Positions 48,073 through 57,431 of a stretch of DNA of 60,254 nt are shown in pieces. The first letter of the stretch is position 1. Each line of letters opens with the position of its first letter. The notes beneath the pieces are model-generated. The model worked only from the letters and a program-made list of their open reading frames with translations, ran no database searches and was not told the DNA's origin. A program made the translations under genes and the position numbers. This stretch comes from Ruegeria sp. R14_0 (GTDB lineage: Bacteria > Pseudomonadota > Alphaproteobacteria > Rhodobacterales > Rhodobacteraceae), in NCBI RefSeq assembly GCF_017743975.1, contig NZ_JAGHRC010000012.1, positions 1 to 60,254 of the forward strand, given 5' to 3'.

Positions 48073-48954
48073 TCAGCTTTCCTGATCAGCCTCGGTCTCG
48101 CGGCGCACCCAATCTGCAAATGCCACCGCTCCGGGGCTATGCTCGGCACTAGGGGACAACAGCAGATAATAAGCCTCTGGCATTTGGGCTCTGTAGGCGA
48201 ACGGTGCGATCAGGCGGCCTTGGGCGATCAGATCCTTTGCGATGGTGTCATGGGTCAGGCACAACCCGCCACCCGCCATCGCGGCTGAAAGACTGACAAG
48301 ATAAGTCGTGGAATAGGTTACGGCTGGATTTTGCCATGTTAGACTCTGATCTTCGATCCAGTTTTGCCAGTTCGACAACAGATTTGAACAATCAAACAAG
48401 GGCTGTTGCTGCAGAGTCTCCAGTGTTACTTCGTACCCGGGCGCACAAACCGGATAATAGTGATCGGTTCGCAGCAGTTCGGTTCGGACGGTATCGGATG
48501 GGCGCAACGAATAGCGGATTTCGACGGCCGCGCCCTCGGCCATTTCCCGTGGCTCCCACAATTCGGTAAAGATGTTCAGCTGAACTTCGGGATGCGCCGC
48601 GCGGAACCTCGGCAGTCTGGGCCCCAGCCAGTTCACTGCGAAGGTAATGTTGCTTTGCACCTGAACCGCGTTCTGTTGGGCTCCTGTCACGGCCCGGGTC
48701 CCGCGTTCCAGAGTTCGGAACGCCTCGCGGACGACAGGCAAATAGGTCAGCCCCGCCTCAGTCAGTTCCAGCGCCCGCGGTCGACGCAGGAACAGCGGCT
48801 GGCCAATATACCCTTCCAACGATTTGATCTGCTGGCTGACGGCGCTTTGCGTCATGTTCAGATCCCGTGCAGCGCCGGTAAAAGACAGGTGCCGCGCTGC
48901 GGCCTCGAAGGTGCGGAGCCAACCCAACGGAGGAAGTGGTTTCTGCATGCGCAT
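48073..48954 (-). CDS. LysR-family transcriptional regulator
   Basis: The 293-residue regulator has the N-terminal winged helix FEAAARHLSFTGAARDLNMTQSAVSQQIKSLE and an effector-binding domain resembling GcvA-type LysR proteins. The start may be at residue 1 or at the internal Met in MRMQKPLPP two codons later. It is divergent from a class II aldolase gene, and a perfect CCATTAG-N5-CTAATGG dyad sits just upstream of its start. That suggests it controls both itself and the aldolase-hydroxylase pair. The ligand is unknown. Confidence 0.9.
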   Translation of the reverse strand: MRMQKPLPPLGWLRTFEAAARHLSFTGAARDLNMTQSAVSQQIKSLEGYIGQPLFLRRPRALELTEAGLTYLPVVREAFRTLERGTRAVTGAQQNAVQVQSNITFAVNWLGPRLPRFRAAHPEVQLNIFTELWEPREMAEGAAVEIRYSLRPSDTVRTELLRTDHYYPVCAPGYEVTLETLQQQPLFDCSNLLSNWQNWIEDQSLTWQNPAVTYSTTYLVSLSAAMAGGGLCLTHDTIAKDLIAQGRLIAPFAYRAQMPEAYYLLLSPSAEHSPGAVAFADWVRRETEADQES

Positions 48955-48961
48955 AACCTTG

Positions 48962-48980
48962 CCATTAGTTCAGCTAATGG
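48962..48980. promoter_or_regulatory. LysR operator candidate
   Basis: CCATTAG-TTCAG-CTAATGG is a perfect inverted repeat of seven bases, spaced by five, and contains the T-N11-A LysR signature. It lies eight bases upstream of the LysR gene start and 86 bases from the divergent aldolase start, which suits autoregulation plus activation. Confidence 0.65.
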
Positions 48981-49066
48981 AATAGTTGCGTTTTTTTCGT
49001 TGGTCAATTTTTGCGGTCGCAGGCACGATTTCCCAAAGCCCTCAGCCATCGGCAAAGGAGTCCGGA

Positions 49067-49822
49067 ATGACCGTCACCAACCTACGCGCCAATATTGACC
49101 ACTGGGCCGAACGCGTGGACCTGGCCGCAACCTTTCGCTGGGTTGAGCGTTTGAACATGAACGAGGGCGTGGCCAACCACTTTAGTCTGGCCGTGAACCC
49201 GGACGGCACACAGTTCCTGATGAACCCGAACCAGATGCACTTTGCGCGGATCAAAGCGTCCAATCTGCTGGTGTTGGATGCGAATGACCCGGATGTGATG
49301 ACCCAACCCGGTGCACCCGATCCAACGGCGTGGGGCTTGCATGGGTCGATCCATCGTCATTGCCCCCATGCGCGCTGTGTGATGCATGTGCATTCGATCT
49401 TTGCGACCGTGCTAGCCTCGCTTGCGGATAGCACGCTGCCTCCGATCGACCAAAACACGGCCACGTTCTACAACCGCTACGTCATTGATGAAGAGTTCGG
49501 CGGGCTTGCTTTTGAAAGCGAAGGGGAACGCTGTGCATCCATGCTGTCGGACCCCAAAAAGAAGGTCATGATCATGGGGAATCACGGGGTGCTGGTGATT
49601 GGCAGTGATCCGGCGGACACCTTTAACAGGCTCTATTATTTTGAGCGTGCGGCTGAAACCTATATCCGCGCGCTGCAAACCGGGCAGCCTTTGCGCGTGC
49701 TATCCGATGAGATCGCCGAGAAAACCGCGCAAGAGCTTGATGACTATCCGGACCAGGCCGCTGCACATCTGCGAGAGGTCAAGGCCTTGCTGGATGCCGA
49801 CGGTTCCGACTACGCCACGTGA
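49067..49822 (+). CDS. Class II aldolase/adducin family protein
   Basis: The 251-residue protein has the zinc-binding residues of class II aldolases: HCPHARCVMHVHSIF with an HxH pair near residue 108, and the later NHGVLVIG segment near 180. Family members cleave or epimerise sugar phosphates or act as decarboxylases on hydroxy acids; the substrate cannot be told. ATG 49067 follows a weak AAAGGAGTCCGGA site. It is next to a membrane hydroxylase-like gene 22 bases downstream and under a divergent LysR gene. Confidence 0.85.
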   Translation: MTVTNLRANIDHWAERVDLAATFRWVERLNMNEGVANHFSLAVNPDGTQFLMNPNQMHFARIKASNLLVLDANDPDVMTQPGAPDPTAWGLHGSIHRHCPHARCVMHVHSIFATVLASLADSTLPPIDQNTATFYNRYVIDEEFGGLAFESEGERCASMLSDPKKKVMIMGNHGVLVIGSDPADTFNRLYYFERAAETYIRALQTGQPLRVLSDEIAEKTAQELDDYPDQAAAHLREVKALLDADGSDYAT

Positions 49823-49844
49823 CAACCTCAACAGGGTAATTGCC

Positions 49845-50834
49845 ATGTCTGATACAGCACAGGATCCCGAAACCGCCCGCTGGCACTATCTCCCCAAAGG
49901 TCCGGTTGGTTTGAACCCACTTTTTAGTTGGCCGCCGCGTCCGTCTGCCGTGCTGAAATGGTACAGCGGCGCGTGGCTGCAGATTACGTCCCTGACCTTG
50001 TGTCTGACTCTGGCAGTCGTTGCTTATGCTTTCTTCTTCCCTTCGCTGGAAACCATGCAAAGCTTTGCGCCGGGATGGATGTTTCGCATCTGGCTGCTGA
50101 ACATGGTGCCGCAGATCCTGATCGCGGGTGGGCTGCATTGGTGGCTTTACATGCGCAAAGGGCAGGGCATGTACAAAAAGTTCGACCGCCGAGATCTGAC
50201 TCGCAACAACGGTACCTTCACATTTCGAAATCAGGTCCTGGACAATATCTGGTGGACGCTGGGCAGCGCGATGACCGTCGCGACGGTCTATCAGTGGATC
50301 ATCTATTGGGCGATGGCCAACGGCTATGTCCCCACGGTGACATGGTCCGGCGCGCCGGTATGGTTCGTGGTCTGGATGGTGTTCATCCCAATGTGGTCGG
50401 GGCTGCATTTCTATTGGGTTCATCGGCTCGAGCATCACCCGAAGCTCTATAAATACGTCCACGCCGTGCACCATCGCAATGTGAACATCGGGCCCTGGTC
50501 GGGGATTTCGAACCATTGGTACGAGAACCTTTTGTACTTCACGACCTATTTCATCCACCTGATCGTGCCGTCGCACCCGCTGCATGTGCTGTTCCACACC
50601 TACTTTCAGCAAATCAGCCCAGTCCTGTCCCACTCTGGCTTTGAAAAGCTCAAGGCGGGGGACACGGATGCCGCCCGGGCCGGTGACTTCTTCCACCAGT
50701 TGCACCACCGGTATTTCGAGTGCAACTACGGCACCTCGGAAATTCCGTTCGACAAGTGGTTCGGCACCTATCACGACGGATCGGCCGAGGCGACGACTCG
50801 AACGCGGGCATACAAGAAACAGATGTACACCTAA
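49845..50834 (+). CDS. Sterol desaturase/fatty acid hydroxylase family membrane protein
   Basis: The 329-residue membrane protein has the eight-histidine di-iron pattern of this family: HRLEHH near residue 195, HAVHHRN near 210, and HHRYFECNYG near 292, among about five hydrophobic segments. These enzymes hydroxylate or desaturate lipids or sterols using O2. In a bacterium without sterols the substrate could be a membrane lipid or hopanoid. The start ATG 49845 is 22 bases after the aldolase stop. Its last four bases overlap the end of the convergent GlxA gene. Confidence 0.85.
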   Translation: MSDTAQDPETARWHYLPKGPVGLNPLFSWPPRPSAVLKWYSGAWLQITSLTLCLTLAVVAYAFFFPSLETMQSFAPGWMFRIWLLNMVPQILIAGGLHWWLYMRKGQGMYKKFDRRDLTRNNGTFTFRNQVLDNIWWTLGSAMTVATVYQWIIYWAMANGYVPTVTWSGAPVWFVVWMVFIPMWSGLHFYWVHRLEHHPKLYKYVHAVHHRNVNIGPWSGISNHWYENLLYFTTYFIHLIVPSHPLHVLFHTYFQQISPVLSHSGFEKLKAGDTDAARAGDFFHQLHHRYFECNYGTSEIPFDKWFGTYHDGSAEATTRTRAYKKQMYT

Positions 50835-51772
50835 TCAGCCCGTAGCGCGCGCGGCGTGATCCCAAACTCGGCCTTGAAGGCGCGGGTCAGGGCGCTGGGG
50901 TCGTCATAGCCCGCGCGCAGGGCGACCTCACCAATAGTCAGGTCTGTCTCGGACACCAGTTTGCGCGCAAGGTTCAGGCGCAAACGTCGGTACACCTGGG
51001 CCGGGCCGGCACCCAACTCAGCCTGCATCCGAACGGACAACGCTTTTTGAGATCGCCCGACCAACCCGGCGATTTCTGAAATGGGCAGCGGGGATTCCAG
51101 GTTCTCCTGCATCAGGGCGAGCGCCTTGTTGACATAGCCACTCGTGGCACCTGCGCCACCCCTATGTGACCGCGCGGAATCACGGGTCATGAACAGTTGG
51201 GACACTTCCAGCGCTAAGGCCTGACCCTGATCCCGCCCGATCAGATGCAACACCAGGTCAAAGGCCGCCATCGCCCCGGAACAGGTGATCCGGTTGCGGT
51301 CGATGACAAACCGTTCGCGCCGGGCATCAACCTCGGGAAAGCGCTCGGTAAAGCTGGTGAGTTCTTCCCAGTGAATCGTGGCGCGATGCCCGTCTAACAA
51401 CCCCGCCTGCGCCAAAAGCCAACTGCCGGTGTCCAGACCCGCCAATAGCTTGAATCGCTGATCCGCCGAACGCAGCCCTGAAAGAGTCCTCCAACCGCCA
51501 TGCGCGCGAAACCCATAAGAGGGCATGACCATCAGCATGTCCCCGCTGGCCGTTTGTAACGCCCAGTGCGGCGCGACCTGCAGACCGGATGAGGATGTAA
51601 CAGGCCCATCCTCAAGCGACAGAAACCGCCAGTCGTACAATTTGCGACTAGCCAGCGTGTTTGCGGCGCGCAAAGGTTCGACCGTGTTGGCCAGGCAATG
51701 GTTCGAGAATCCGTCGAACAGAAGAACGCCGATTTGCTGCGGTGCAGAGGGTGATTTAGTCCAATTTTGCAT
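50831..51772 (-). CDS. GlxA-type transcriptional regulator (DJ-1/PfpI plus AraC domains)
   Basis: The 313-residue regulator has an N-terminal DJ-1/PfpI-like domain (GVLLFDGFSNHCLANTVEPLRAANTL and ATIHWEELTSF) and a C-terminal AraC helix-turn-helix pair (ISEIAGLVGRSQKALSVRMQAELG and EVALRAGYDDPSALTRAFKAEFG). Regulators of this class, such as CdhR and GbdR, control carnitine and betaine catabolism. It is divergent from an acyl-CoA dehydrogenase operon, which supports that kind of role. The ligand is unproven. Confidence 0.9.
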   Translation of the reverse strand: MQNWTKSPSAPQQIGVLLFDGFSNHCLANTVEPLRAANTLASRKLYDWRFLSLEDGPVTSSSGLQVAPHWALQTASGDMLMVMPSYGFRAHGGWRTLSGLRSADQRFKLLAGLDTGSWLLAQAGLLDGHRATIHWEELTSFTERFPEVDARRERFVIDRNRITCSGAMAAFDLVLHLIGRDQGQALALEVSQLFMTRDSARSHRGGAGATSGYVNKALALMQENLESPLPISEIAGLVGRSQKALSVRMQAELGAGPAQVYRRLRLNLARKLVSETDLTIGEVALRAGYDDPSALTRAFKAEFGITPRALRAD

Positions 51773-51848
51773 GGTAAACGTCTATTTCTGCATGCTTCGA
51801 ATGGCAAGCCACGTCAGGATACGCGCAACACCGATTTGGAGTCGCCCG

Positions 51849-53009
51849 ATGCAATATGGATTGTCCGACGAACAAGAGATGATCGTCTCAACCGTTCGCA
51901 GCTTTGTCGAAAACGAGATCTACCCGCATGAGGAGCTGGTCGAACGTACCGGTGAAGTGCCGCAAGACATCGCGGATGAGATCAAGCGCAAGACGATCGA
52001 GCTGGGTTTTTACGCCTGCAACTTTCCTGAAAGCGTAGGTTGTGCAGGGCTGAACCATCTGGAATTCGCTCTGGTCGAACGCGAGTTGGGTCGGGGTTCC
52101 ATGGCGCTGAACCATTTCTTTGGACGCCCGCAAAACATTCTGATGGCATGTGAGGGCGATCAGGTCGAACGCTATCTGATGCCCGCCGTGCGCGGCGAAA
52201 AGATGGATGCGCTTGCCATGACCGAACCCGGTGCCGGCTCGGACGTTCGTGGTATGAAATGTGCGGCTGTTCGGGATGGCGGTGACTGGGTCGTCAACGG
52301 CACCAAGCATTTCATCTCGGGCGCGGAACATGCGGACTTTATCATCGTCTTCATCGCGACCGGCGAGGATCAGACGCCAAAAGGCCCCAAAAAGCGGATC
52401 ACGGCATTTCTTGTCGACCGCGGGACGCCGGGATTCACGATCCGCGACGGCTACAAGTCTGTCAGCCATCGCGGCTACAAGAACATGGTGTTGGATTTCG
52501 ACGATTGTCGTCTGCCAGACGCCCAGGTTCTGGGTGAGGTCGATGGCGGGTTCGACGTCATGAATACCTGGCTCTATGCGACGCGAATTACAGTCGCAGC
52601 GATGTCCGTGGGCCGCGCGCGCCGTGCGTTCGATTATGCGCTGGATTACTCGGCCACGCGCGAACAGTTCGGCCAGAAGATCGGCAAATTCCAGGGCGTT
52701 TCGTTCCAGATCGCGGACATGATCACAGAGATCGACGCGGCGGATCTGCTGACGCTGGCGGCTGCGGATCGACTGGATAAAGGCATGCCTGCCAACCGCG
52801 AGATCGCCTCGGCCAAGTTGTATGCGACCGAGATGCTGGCACGTGTCACCGATGCCGCCATCCAGATCCACGGCGGTATGGGCTTGATGGACGACTATCC
52901 GCTTGAACGGTTCTGGCGCGATGCGCGTGTCGAACGGATTTGGGACGGGACCAGCGAAATTCAGCGTCATATCATCAGCCGCGATCTATTGAGGGCCCTC
53001 GGTGCGTGA
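51849..53009 (+). CDS. Acyl-CoA dehydrogenase
   Basis: The 386-residue flavoprotein has ACAD signatures: AMTEPGAGSDVRGMKC near residue 122 and IQIHGGMGLMDDYPLERFWRDARVERIWDGTSEIQRH at the C-terminus, where the Glu of GTSEIQ is the usual catalytic base. It oxidises an acyl-CoA to the enoyl-CoA. The open frame extends upstream to 51525, but MQYGLSDEQE is the typical ACAD start. It is followed by an NDP-forming acyl-CoA ligase and a CaiD-like hydratase, and by analogy might act on gamma-butyrobetainyl-CoA. Confidence 0.93.
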   Translation: MQYGLSDEQEMIVSTVRSFVENEIYPHEELVERTGEVPQDIADEIKRKTIELGFYACNFPESVGCAGLNHLEFALVERELGRGSMALNHFFGRPQNILMACEGDQVERYLMPAVRGEKMDALAMTEPGAGSDVRGMKCAAVRDGGDWVVNGTKHFISGAEHADFIIVFIATGEDQTPKGPKKRITAFLVDRGTPGFTIRDGYKSVSHRGYKNMVLDFDDCRLPDAQVLGEVDGGFDVMNTWLYATRITVAAMSVGRARRAFDYALDYSATREQFGQKIGKFQGVSFQIADMITEIDAADLLTLAAADRLDKGMPANREIASAKLYATEMLARVTDAAIQIHGGMGLMDDYPLERFWRDARVERIWDGTSEIQRHIISRDLLRALGA

Positions 53010-53025
53010 CGGTGAAGGACAGTTG

Positions 53026-55041
53026 ATGTCTTCTCTGACTCGGCTCTTGCATCCTACGTCCATCGCAGTGATCGGCGGTGGCGCGTGGTGTATTTCGGTG
53101 ATCGAGCAGGCCCGGAAATTCGGGTTTCAGGGCGATATCTGGCCCGTTCATCCAAAGGCAGGTGCACTCGCAGGCGAAGCGGCTTTTGCAAGCCTTGAAG
53201 ACCTGCCCGCATCCCCCGACGTCGCCTTTGTTGGCATCAACCGCCACGCAACGATCGAGGCTGTTGCCGCTTTGTCCGACATGGGCGCTGGTGGGGCTGT
53301 GTGCTTTGCATCTGGCTTCACCGAAGCGCGCGCCGAGGATGGCGAAGGTGCCAATCTGCAAGCGCGTTTGGTTCAGGCAGCCGGGGATATGCCGATTCTG
53401 GGCCCGAACTGCTATGGCTTCGTCAACGGGTTGGCGCGCGCCGCCGTATGGCCGGATCAGCACGGGATGCGACCGGTGGATCGCGGCGTGGCAATCCTGA
53501 CCCAAAGCTCAAACATCGCGATCAACATGACGATGCAGCGCCGCGCCTTGCCGCTGGCCTTTATGCTGACCAGCGGCAATCAGGCGCAAACCCATCAAGC
53601 CGATATTGCTGCAGCGCTTTTGGATGATGACCGGATCACGGCGATTGGGGTTCATATCGAAGGGTTCGGCGACCTGCGCAAATGGGAAGCGCTGGCCAAA
53701 AAGGCGCGGGCCCGGGATGTTCCAATCGTTGCGCTCAAGATGGGCCGCTCAGCCCATGCACAGGCGGCGACGATCTCCCATACAGCATCGCTGGCGGGCG
53801 AAGACGCAGGTGCGCAGGCGTTTCTGGACCGTCTTGGTATCGCACGGCTGGATGATATTCCCAGCTTTCTGGAATGCCTCAAACTGTTGCACGTGACCGG
53901 TGGGCTGGACAGCAACGGGCTGGGCTCGATCAGTTGTTCGGGCGGAGAGGCCAGTCTGGCCGCAGACATGGCCGAAGACCGTGACGTGCATTTTCCGCCG
54001 CTGTCGCAAAAGCAAAAAGACAATCTGCGCGACGCGCTTGGGCCGATGGTGGCTTTGGCGAACCCGCTCGATTACCACACCTACATTTGGCGTGACACAG
54101 AGGCGATGACCCGGGCGTGGAGCGCCATGATGAGCCCAGAACAGGCTCTAACACTGGCCATTGTGGACTATCCGCACACGGATGCGACGGACTGGGACTG
54201 CGCCACCCAAGCCGCGCTGAACTGCGTCGCCCGGACCGGTCGCCCATTCGCAGTGACGGCCACCTTGCCGGAGTTGTTGCCAGAAGATGTCGCATTGCGC
54301 CTCATGAAAGGGGGCGTTGTTCCCTTTGCGGGACTGCACGAAGCCCTTGCGTCGGTCGAGGCAGCATCACGCCCAAGCGCACCTGACGCTGAACCGGTTC
54401 TGTTGCCGTCCGACACCAACACAAACCACGTGCTGACCGAAGCAGAAGCAAAACAGGCGCTGGCCGAATTCGGCGTTCGTGTTCCGCAAAGCGTCGTGGC
54501 TTCGGCGGAAGGGGCCGAGGACGCGTCTGCCAACCTGACGGGCCCTTTTGCCGTCAAAGGCGTCGGTCTGGCGCATAAGTCGGAACATGCGGCCGTCCGT
54601 CTGGGCGTTCACGCAGAGGCGGTTGCCAAAGTCGCAGCGGAAATCGGGACCGATGAGGTTTTGATCGAAGAAATGGCTGAAGGCGGCGTTGCCGAATTGC
54701 TGGTTGGCGTGACCCGCGACCCTGCCCATGGGTATGTTCTGACACTTGGGGCCGGCGGGGTGCTGACCGAAATTCTGCGCGACACCGTATCGCTGCTGAT
54801 CCCATCCTCTCGCGACGTAGTGCAAGACGCGCTGAGCAGGTTGAAGTGCGCGCCCCTTTTGGCGGGGTATCGCGGCAAACCGGCTGCGGATATGGAATCG
54901 ATATTGGACACGGTCGAAGCGGTGCAAGCCTATGTTATTGCCAACGCATCCCATGTCAGCGAAGTTGAAATCAACCCACTGATCTGCACGCTTGACCGTG
55001 CGGTGGCGGTGGACGCTCTGATCCGAAAGGCAAGCTCATGA
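53026..55041 (+). CDS. NDP-forming acyl-CoA ligase (acetate-CoA ligase family)
   Basis: The 671-residue protein fuses the CoA-binding domain (SIAVIGGGAWCISVIEQARKFGF), a succinyl-CoA ligase-like middle, and a C-terminal ATP-grasp domain (VGLAHKSEHAAVRLGV, TLGAGGVLTE, EINPLICT). It would convert a carboxylate and CoA to the thioester, with ATP or GTP. ATG 53026 follows a GAAGGA site; a GTG at 53002 overlaps the previous stop and is less likely. It ends in a four-base overlap with the caiD-like gene. Confidence 0.88.
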   Translation: MSSLTRLLHPTSIAVIGGGAWCISVIEQARKFGFQGDIWPVHPKAGALAGEAAFASLEDLPASPDVAFVGINRHATIEAVAALSDMGAGGAVCFASGFTEARAEDGEGANLQARLVQAAGDMPILGPNCYGFVNGLARAAVWPDQHGMRPVDRGVAILTQSSNIAINMTMQRRALPLAFMLTSGNQAQTHQADIAAALLDDDRITAIGVHIEGFGDLRKWEALAKKARARDVPIVALKMGRSAHAQAATISHTASLAGEDAGAQAFLDRLGIARLDDIPSFLECLKLLHVTGGLDSNGLGSISCSGGEASLAADMAEDRDVHFPPLSQKQKDNLRDALGPMVALANPLDYHTYIWRDTEAMTRAWSAMMSPEQALTLAIVDYPHTDATDWDCATQAALNCVARTGRPFAVTATLPELLPEDVALRLMKGGVVPFAGLHEALASVEAASRPSAPDAEPVLLPSDTNTNHVLTEAEAKQALAEFGVRVPQSVVASAEGAEDASANLTGPFAVKGVGLAHKSEHAAVRLGVHAEAVAKVAAEIGTDEVLIEEMAEGGVAELLVGVTRDPAHGYVLTLGAGGVLTEILRDTVSLLIPSSRDVVQDALSRLKCAPLLAGYRGKPAADMESILDTVEAVQAYVIANASHVSEVEINPLICTLDRAVAVDALIRKASS

Positions 55042-55817
55042 CCCCGATCAAAACCAAACGCGATGGCGCGATTTTAGAAGTCACTCTGGATCGGCCAAAG
55101 GCAAACGCAATTGATCTGGCGACCAGCCGGGTCATGGGCGAGGTGTTTCGCGATTTCCGCGATGATCCTGACCTGCGCGTCGCCATCCTGACCGGCGGCG
55201 GCGAGAAGTTCTTTTGCCCCGGCTGGGATCTGAAGGCGGCCGCGGATGGCGATGCAGTCGACGGCGACTATGGTGTCGGTGGCTTTGGCGGGCTGCAGGA
55301 ACTGCGGGACATGAACAAGCCGGTGATTGCGGCGGTCAACGGGATTGCCTGCGGCGGTGGGCTGGAACTGGCGCTGAGCGCAGACATGATCCTGGCCGCC
55401 GACCACGCCAGTTTCGCGCTGCCGGAAATCCGATCCGGGACGGTTGCCGATGCGGCCAGCGTCAAACTACCCAAACGCATCCCTTATCACGTCGCGATGG
55501 AACTTCTGCTGACGGGTCGCTGGTTCGACCCGTACGAGGCGAAAAACTGGGGTCTGGTGAATGAGGTCGTTCCGGGGGATCAGCTGATGGACCGCGCATG
55601 GGAATTGGCGCGTCTTTTGGCCAGCGGGCCGCCATTGGTTTACGCCGCAATCAAAGAAATCGTGCGCGATGCCGAGGATTCCAAGTTTCAGGATGCGATG
55701 AACCGGATCACGCAGCGCCAATTGCCGACGGTCGATGTCCTTTATGGGTCCGAAGATAATCTGGAAGGCGCGCGCGCATTTGCCGAAAAGCGTGATCCTG
55801 TTTGGAAAGGCCGATAG
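55038..55817 (+). CDS. caiD: Crotonobetainyl-CoA hydratase-like enoyl-CoA hydratase (CaiD-like)
   Basis: A 259-residue crotonase. The closeness to E. coli CaiD is striking from memory: LEVTLDRPKANAIDLATS, FRDDPDLRVAILTG, GWDLKAAADGDA, PVIAAVNGIACGGG, and the terminal AFAEKRDPVWKGR. CaiD hydrates crotonobetainyl-CoA to carnitinyl-CoA. The SFALPEIRSGTVADA segment carries the usual active-site region, although the acidic residues vary. Its start overlaps the ligase stop (ATGA). The cluster has no caiB or caiC; the CoA ligase upstream could activate the substrate instead. Confidence 0.85.
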   Translation: MTPIKTKRDGAILEVTLDRPKANAIDLATSRVMGEVFRDFRDDPDLRVAILTGGGEKFFCPGWDLKAAADGDAVDGDYGVGGFGGLQELRDMNKPVIAAVNGIACGGGLELALSADMILAADHASFALPEIRSGTVADAASVKLPKRIPYHVAMELLLTGRWFDPYEAKNWGLVNEVVPGDQLMDRAWELARLLASGPPLVYAAIKEIVRDAEDSKFQDAMNRITQRQLPTVDVLYGSEDNLEGARAFAEKRDPVWKGR

Positions 55818-55823
55818 ACAGGA

Positions 55824-56456
55824 TCAACAGCGCTCGAACAGCGCGATCAGGGCCGTGTCGTCTTTATTGGGCCCGGATGCCAGATCGCCAAAAATGCGGA
55901 CTTCGGGCAAAGCAAGATTGCGGATCCGGTGTTGCGACAGCCGGTGCAGAGCTTCGGCGAAACCGCGTTTTTCATAATGCTGGGCGTTGATGGACAGGGC
56001 GAATTGCGCTCCGGGCCTTGCAACGCGCAACAGGGCCGGCAAGGCCTGGGGGCCCAGATGGCCGTGGGTAAAGGTGCCGGATGAAACAATGCCCGAGTAG
56101 CTGTCGCGCGGTACCGGTATGCCTTCGTTCAGGTCAGCTTCAATCGCGTCGCGATAGATGTCCTTGCGCATGGCCTGATCCAGCATCTCTGGACTGATAT
56201 CTGTGGCGTCAATCGGCCCCACGCCCAGCCCGGCCAAGACTGCGCCGCACAGACCGGTTCCCGCACCAACATCAAGCACAGGTCCTTGCCCTCCGGCGGC
56301 AACAAAGGCGCGGGCCGTATGGATGTGCAGTTGATAATCCTCGAACGTGGCAAAACCTTCGTCGTAATCCCCAGCCCATTCGGCATAGAGGCGCTTGTGG
56401 TCTTCCGCGGACTCTAGCGCATAGGCTGCGTGGATATCGGGTGTTTTGTCACTCAT
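55824..56456 (-). CDS. Class I SAM-dependent methyltransferase
   Basis: The 210-residue protein shows the SAM-binding loop VLDVGAGTGLCGAVLAGLG (from about residue 61), then IDATDISPEMLDQA and a conserved SGTFTHGHLGP. It recalls small methyltransferases of the WbcC/ubiquinone type, with no substrate indication. The start at MSDKTPDIH is preferred over an upstream ATG that would add 27 residues. It ends six bases from caiD, tail to tail. Confidence 0.85.
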   Translation of the reverse strand: MSDKTPDIHAAYALESAEDHKRLYAEWAGDYDEGFATFEDYQLHIHTARAFVAAGGQGPVLDVGAGTGLCGAVLAGLGVGPIDATDISPEMLDQAMRKDIYRDAIEADLNEGIPVPRDSYSGIVSSGTFTHGHLGPQALPALLRVARPGAQFALSINAQHYEKRGFAEALHRLSQHRIRNLALPEVRIFGDLASGPNKDDTALIALFERC

Positions 56457-56547
56457 GCCCAAAAGAAAGGCGCAATGGGGGATTCGAATCAAGTGTCGCA
56501 GCGCAGAGTTCTTGCATCTGCTGAAATTGCCGATCATCTAGGAACGT

Positions 56548-57396
56548 ATGACAGGCACTCTCTTTTCCTTCGGTCACGGGTATTCGGCGCAGGTCTTATC
56601 CCGTCAGTTGCAACACCAAAATTGGCGCGTTCTGGGCACAACGCGTGATCCGGCCCAGGCGCCGGTTATACGGGCTTCGGGGGCCGAGCCGGTCATCTGG
56701 CCGGGTCAAGAACCGCAGCTGGATGGGGTAACGCATCTGCTGATATCGACGGCACCGAATGCGAAAGGCGATCCGGTTTTGGCGGCACTGCGGGATGAAA
56801 TCGCCGAACGAGCAGCGCAGTTCAAATGGGTCGGGTATTTGTCGACGACCGCTGTCTATGGGGACCATCAGGGTGCTTGGGTAGACGAATCCACACCAGC
56901 CACGCCGACCGCGGAACGGGGCAAGTGGCGGGTTCAGGCCGAAAGACAATGGCAGAGCATTCCGGGGTTGCCGACGCATGTTTTCCGTCTGGCAGGAATA
57001 TACGGCCCCGGTCGCGGGCCGTTTTCCAAGCTTAAACGCGTGGGTATGCGCCGTATCATAAAGCCGGGACAGGTCTTTTCACGTATCCACGTGGCAGACA
57101 TTGCCCAAGTCCTGAACGCATCCATGAATGCACCCAATCCGGGTGCGGTTTACAACGTGTGTGATGACGAACCGGTTCCGCCTCAGGACGTTATCGCCTA
57201 TGCGGCCGAGCTGCAGGGTTTGCCGCTACCACCCGAAGTGTCGTTTGAAGAGGCGGAAATGACCCCCATGGCGCGCAGCTTTTACAACGAAAACAAGCGT
57301 GTCAGGAATGATCGGATCAAGGATGAATTGGGCGTCTCGCTGCTTTATCCAAACTACAGGGTCGGTCTGAAGTCCTTAATGGTCGACAGTCAATAA
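56548..57396 (+). CDS. YeeZ-like NAD(P)-binding reductase/epimerase
   Basis: The 282-residue protein is an SDR-like protein with a modified Rossmann start (FSFGHGYSAQVLSRQLQ), KWVGYLSTTAVYGDHQGAWVDE and VFRLAGIYGPGRGPFSKLKRVG. This suits the YeeZ group, whose function is unclear. The catalytic Tyr of SDRs may be the YGD tyrosine, but the Tyr-x3-Lys pair is not obvious, so activity is uncertain. It is divergent from the methyltransferase gene by 91 bases. Confidence 0.82.
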   Translation: MTGTLFSFGHGYSAQVLSRQLQHQNWRVLGTTRDPAQAPVIRASGAEPVIWPGQEPQLDGVTHLLISTAPNAKGDPVLAALRDEIAERAAQFKWVGYLSTTAVYGDHQGAWVDESTPATPTAERGKWRVQAERQWQSIPGLPTHVFRLAGIYGPGRGPFSKLKRVGMRRIIKPGQVFSRIHVADIAQVLNASMNAPNPGAVYNVCDDEPVPPQDVIAYAAELQGLPLPPEVSFEEAEMTPMARSFYNENKRVRNDRIKDELGVSLLYPNYRVGLKSLMVDSQ

Positions 57397-57431
57397 CCGG
57401 ACCGTTTTTGGTGGTGTGGCAAGGCACCAAG

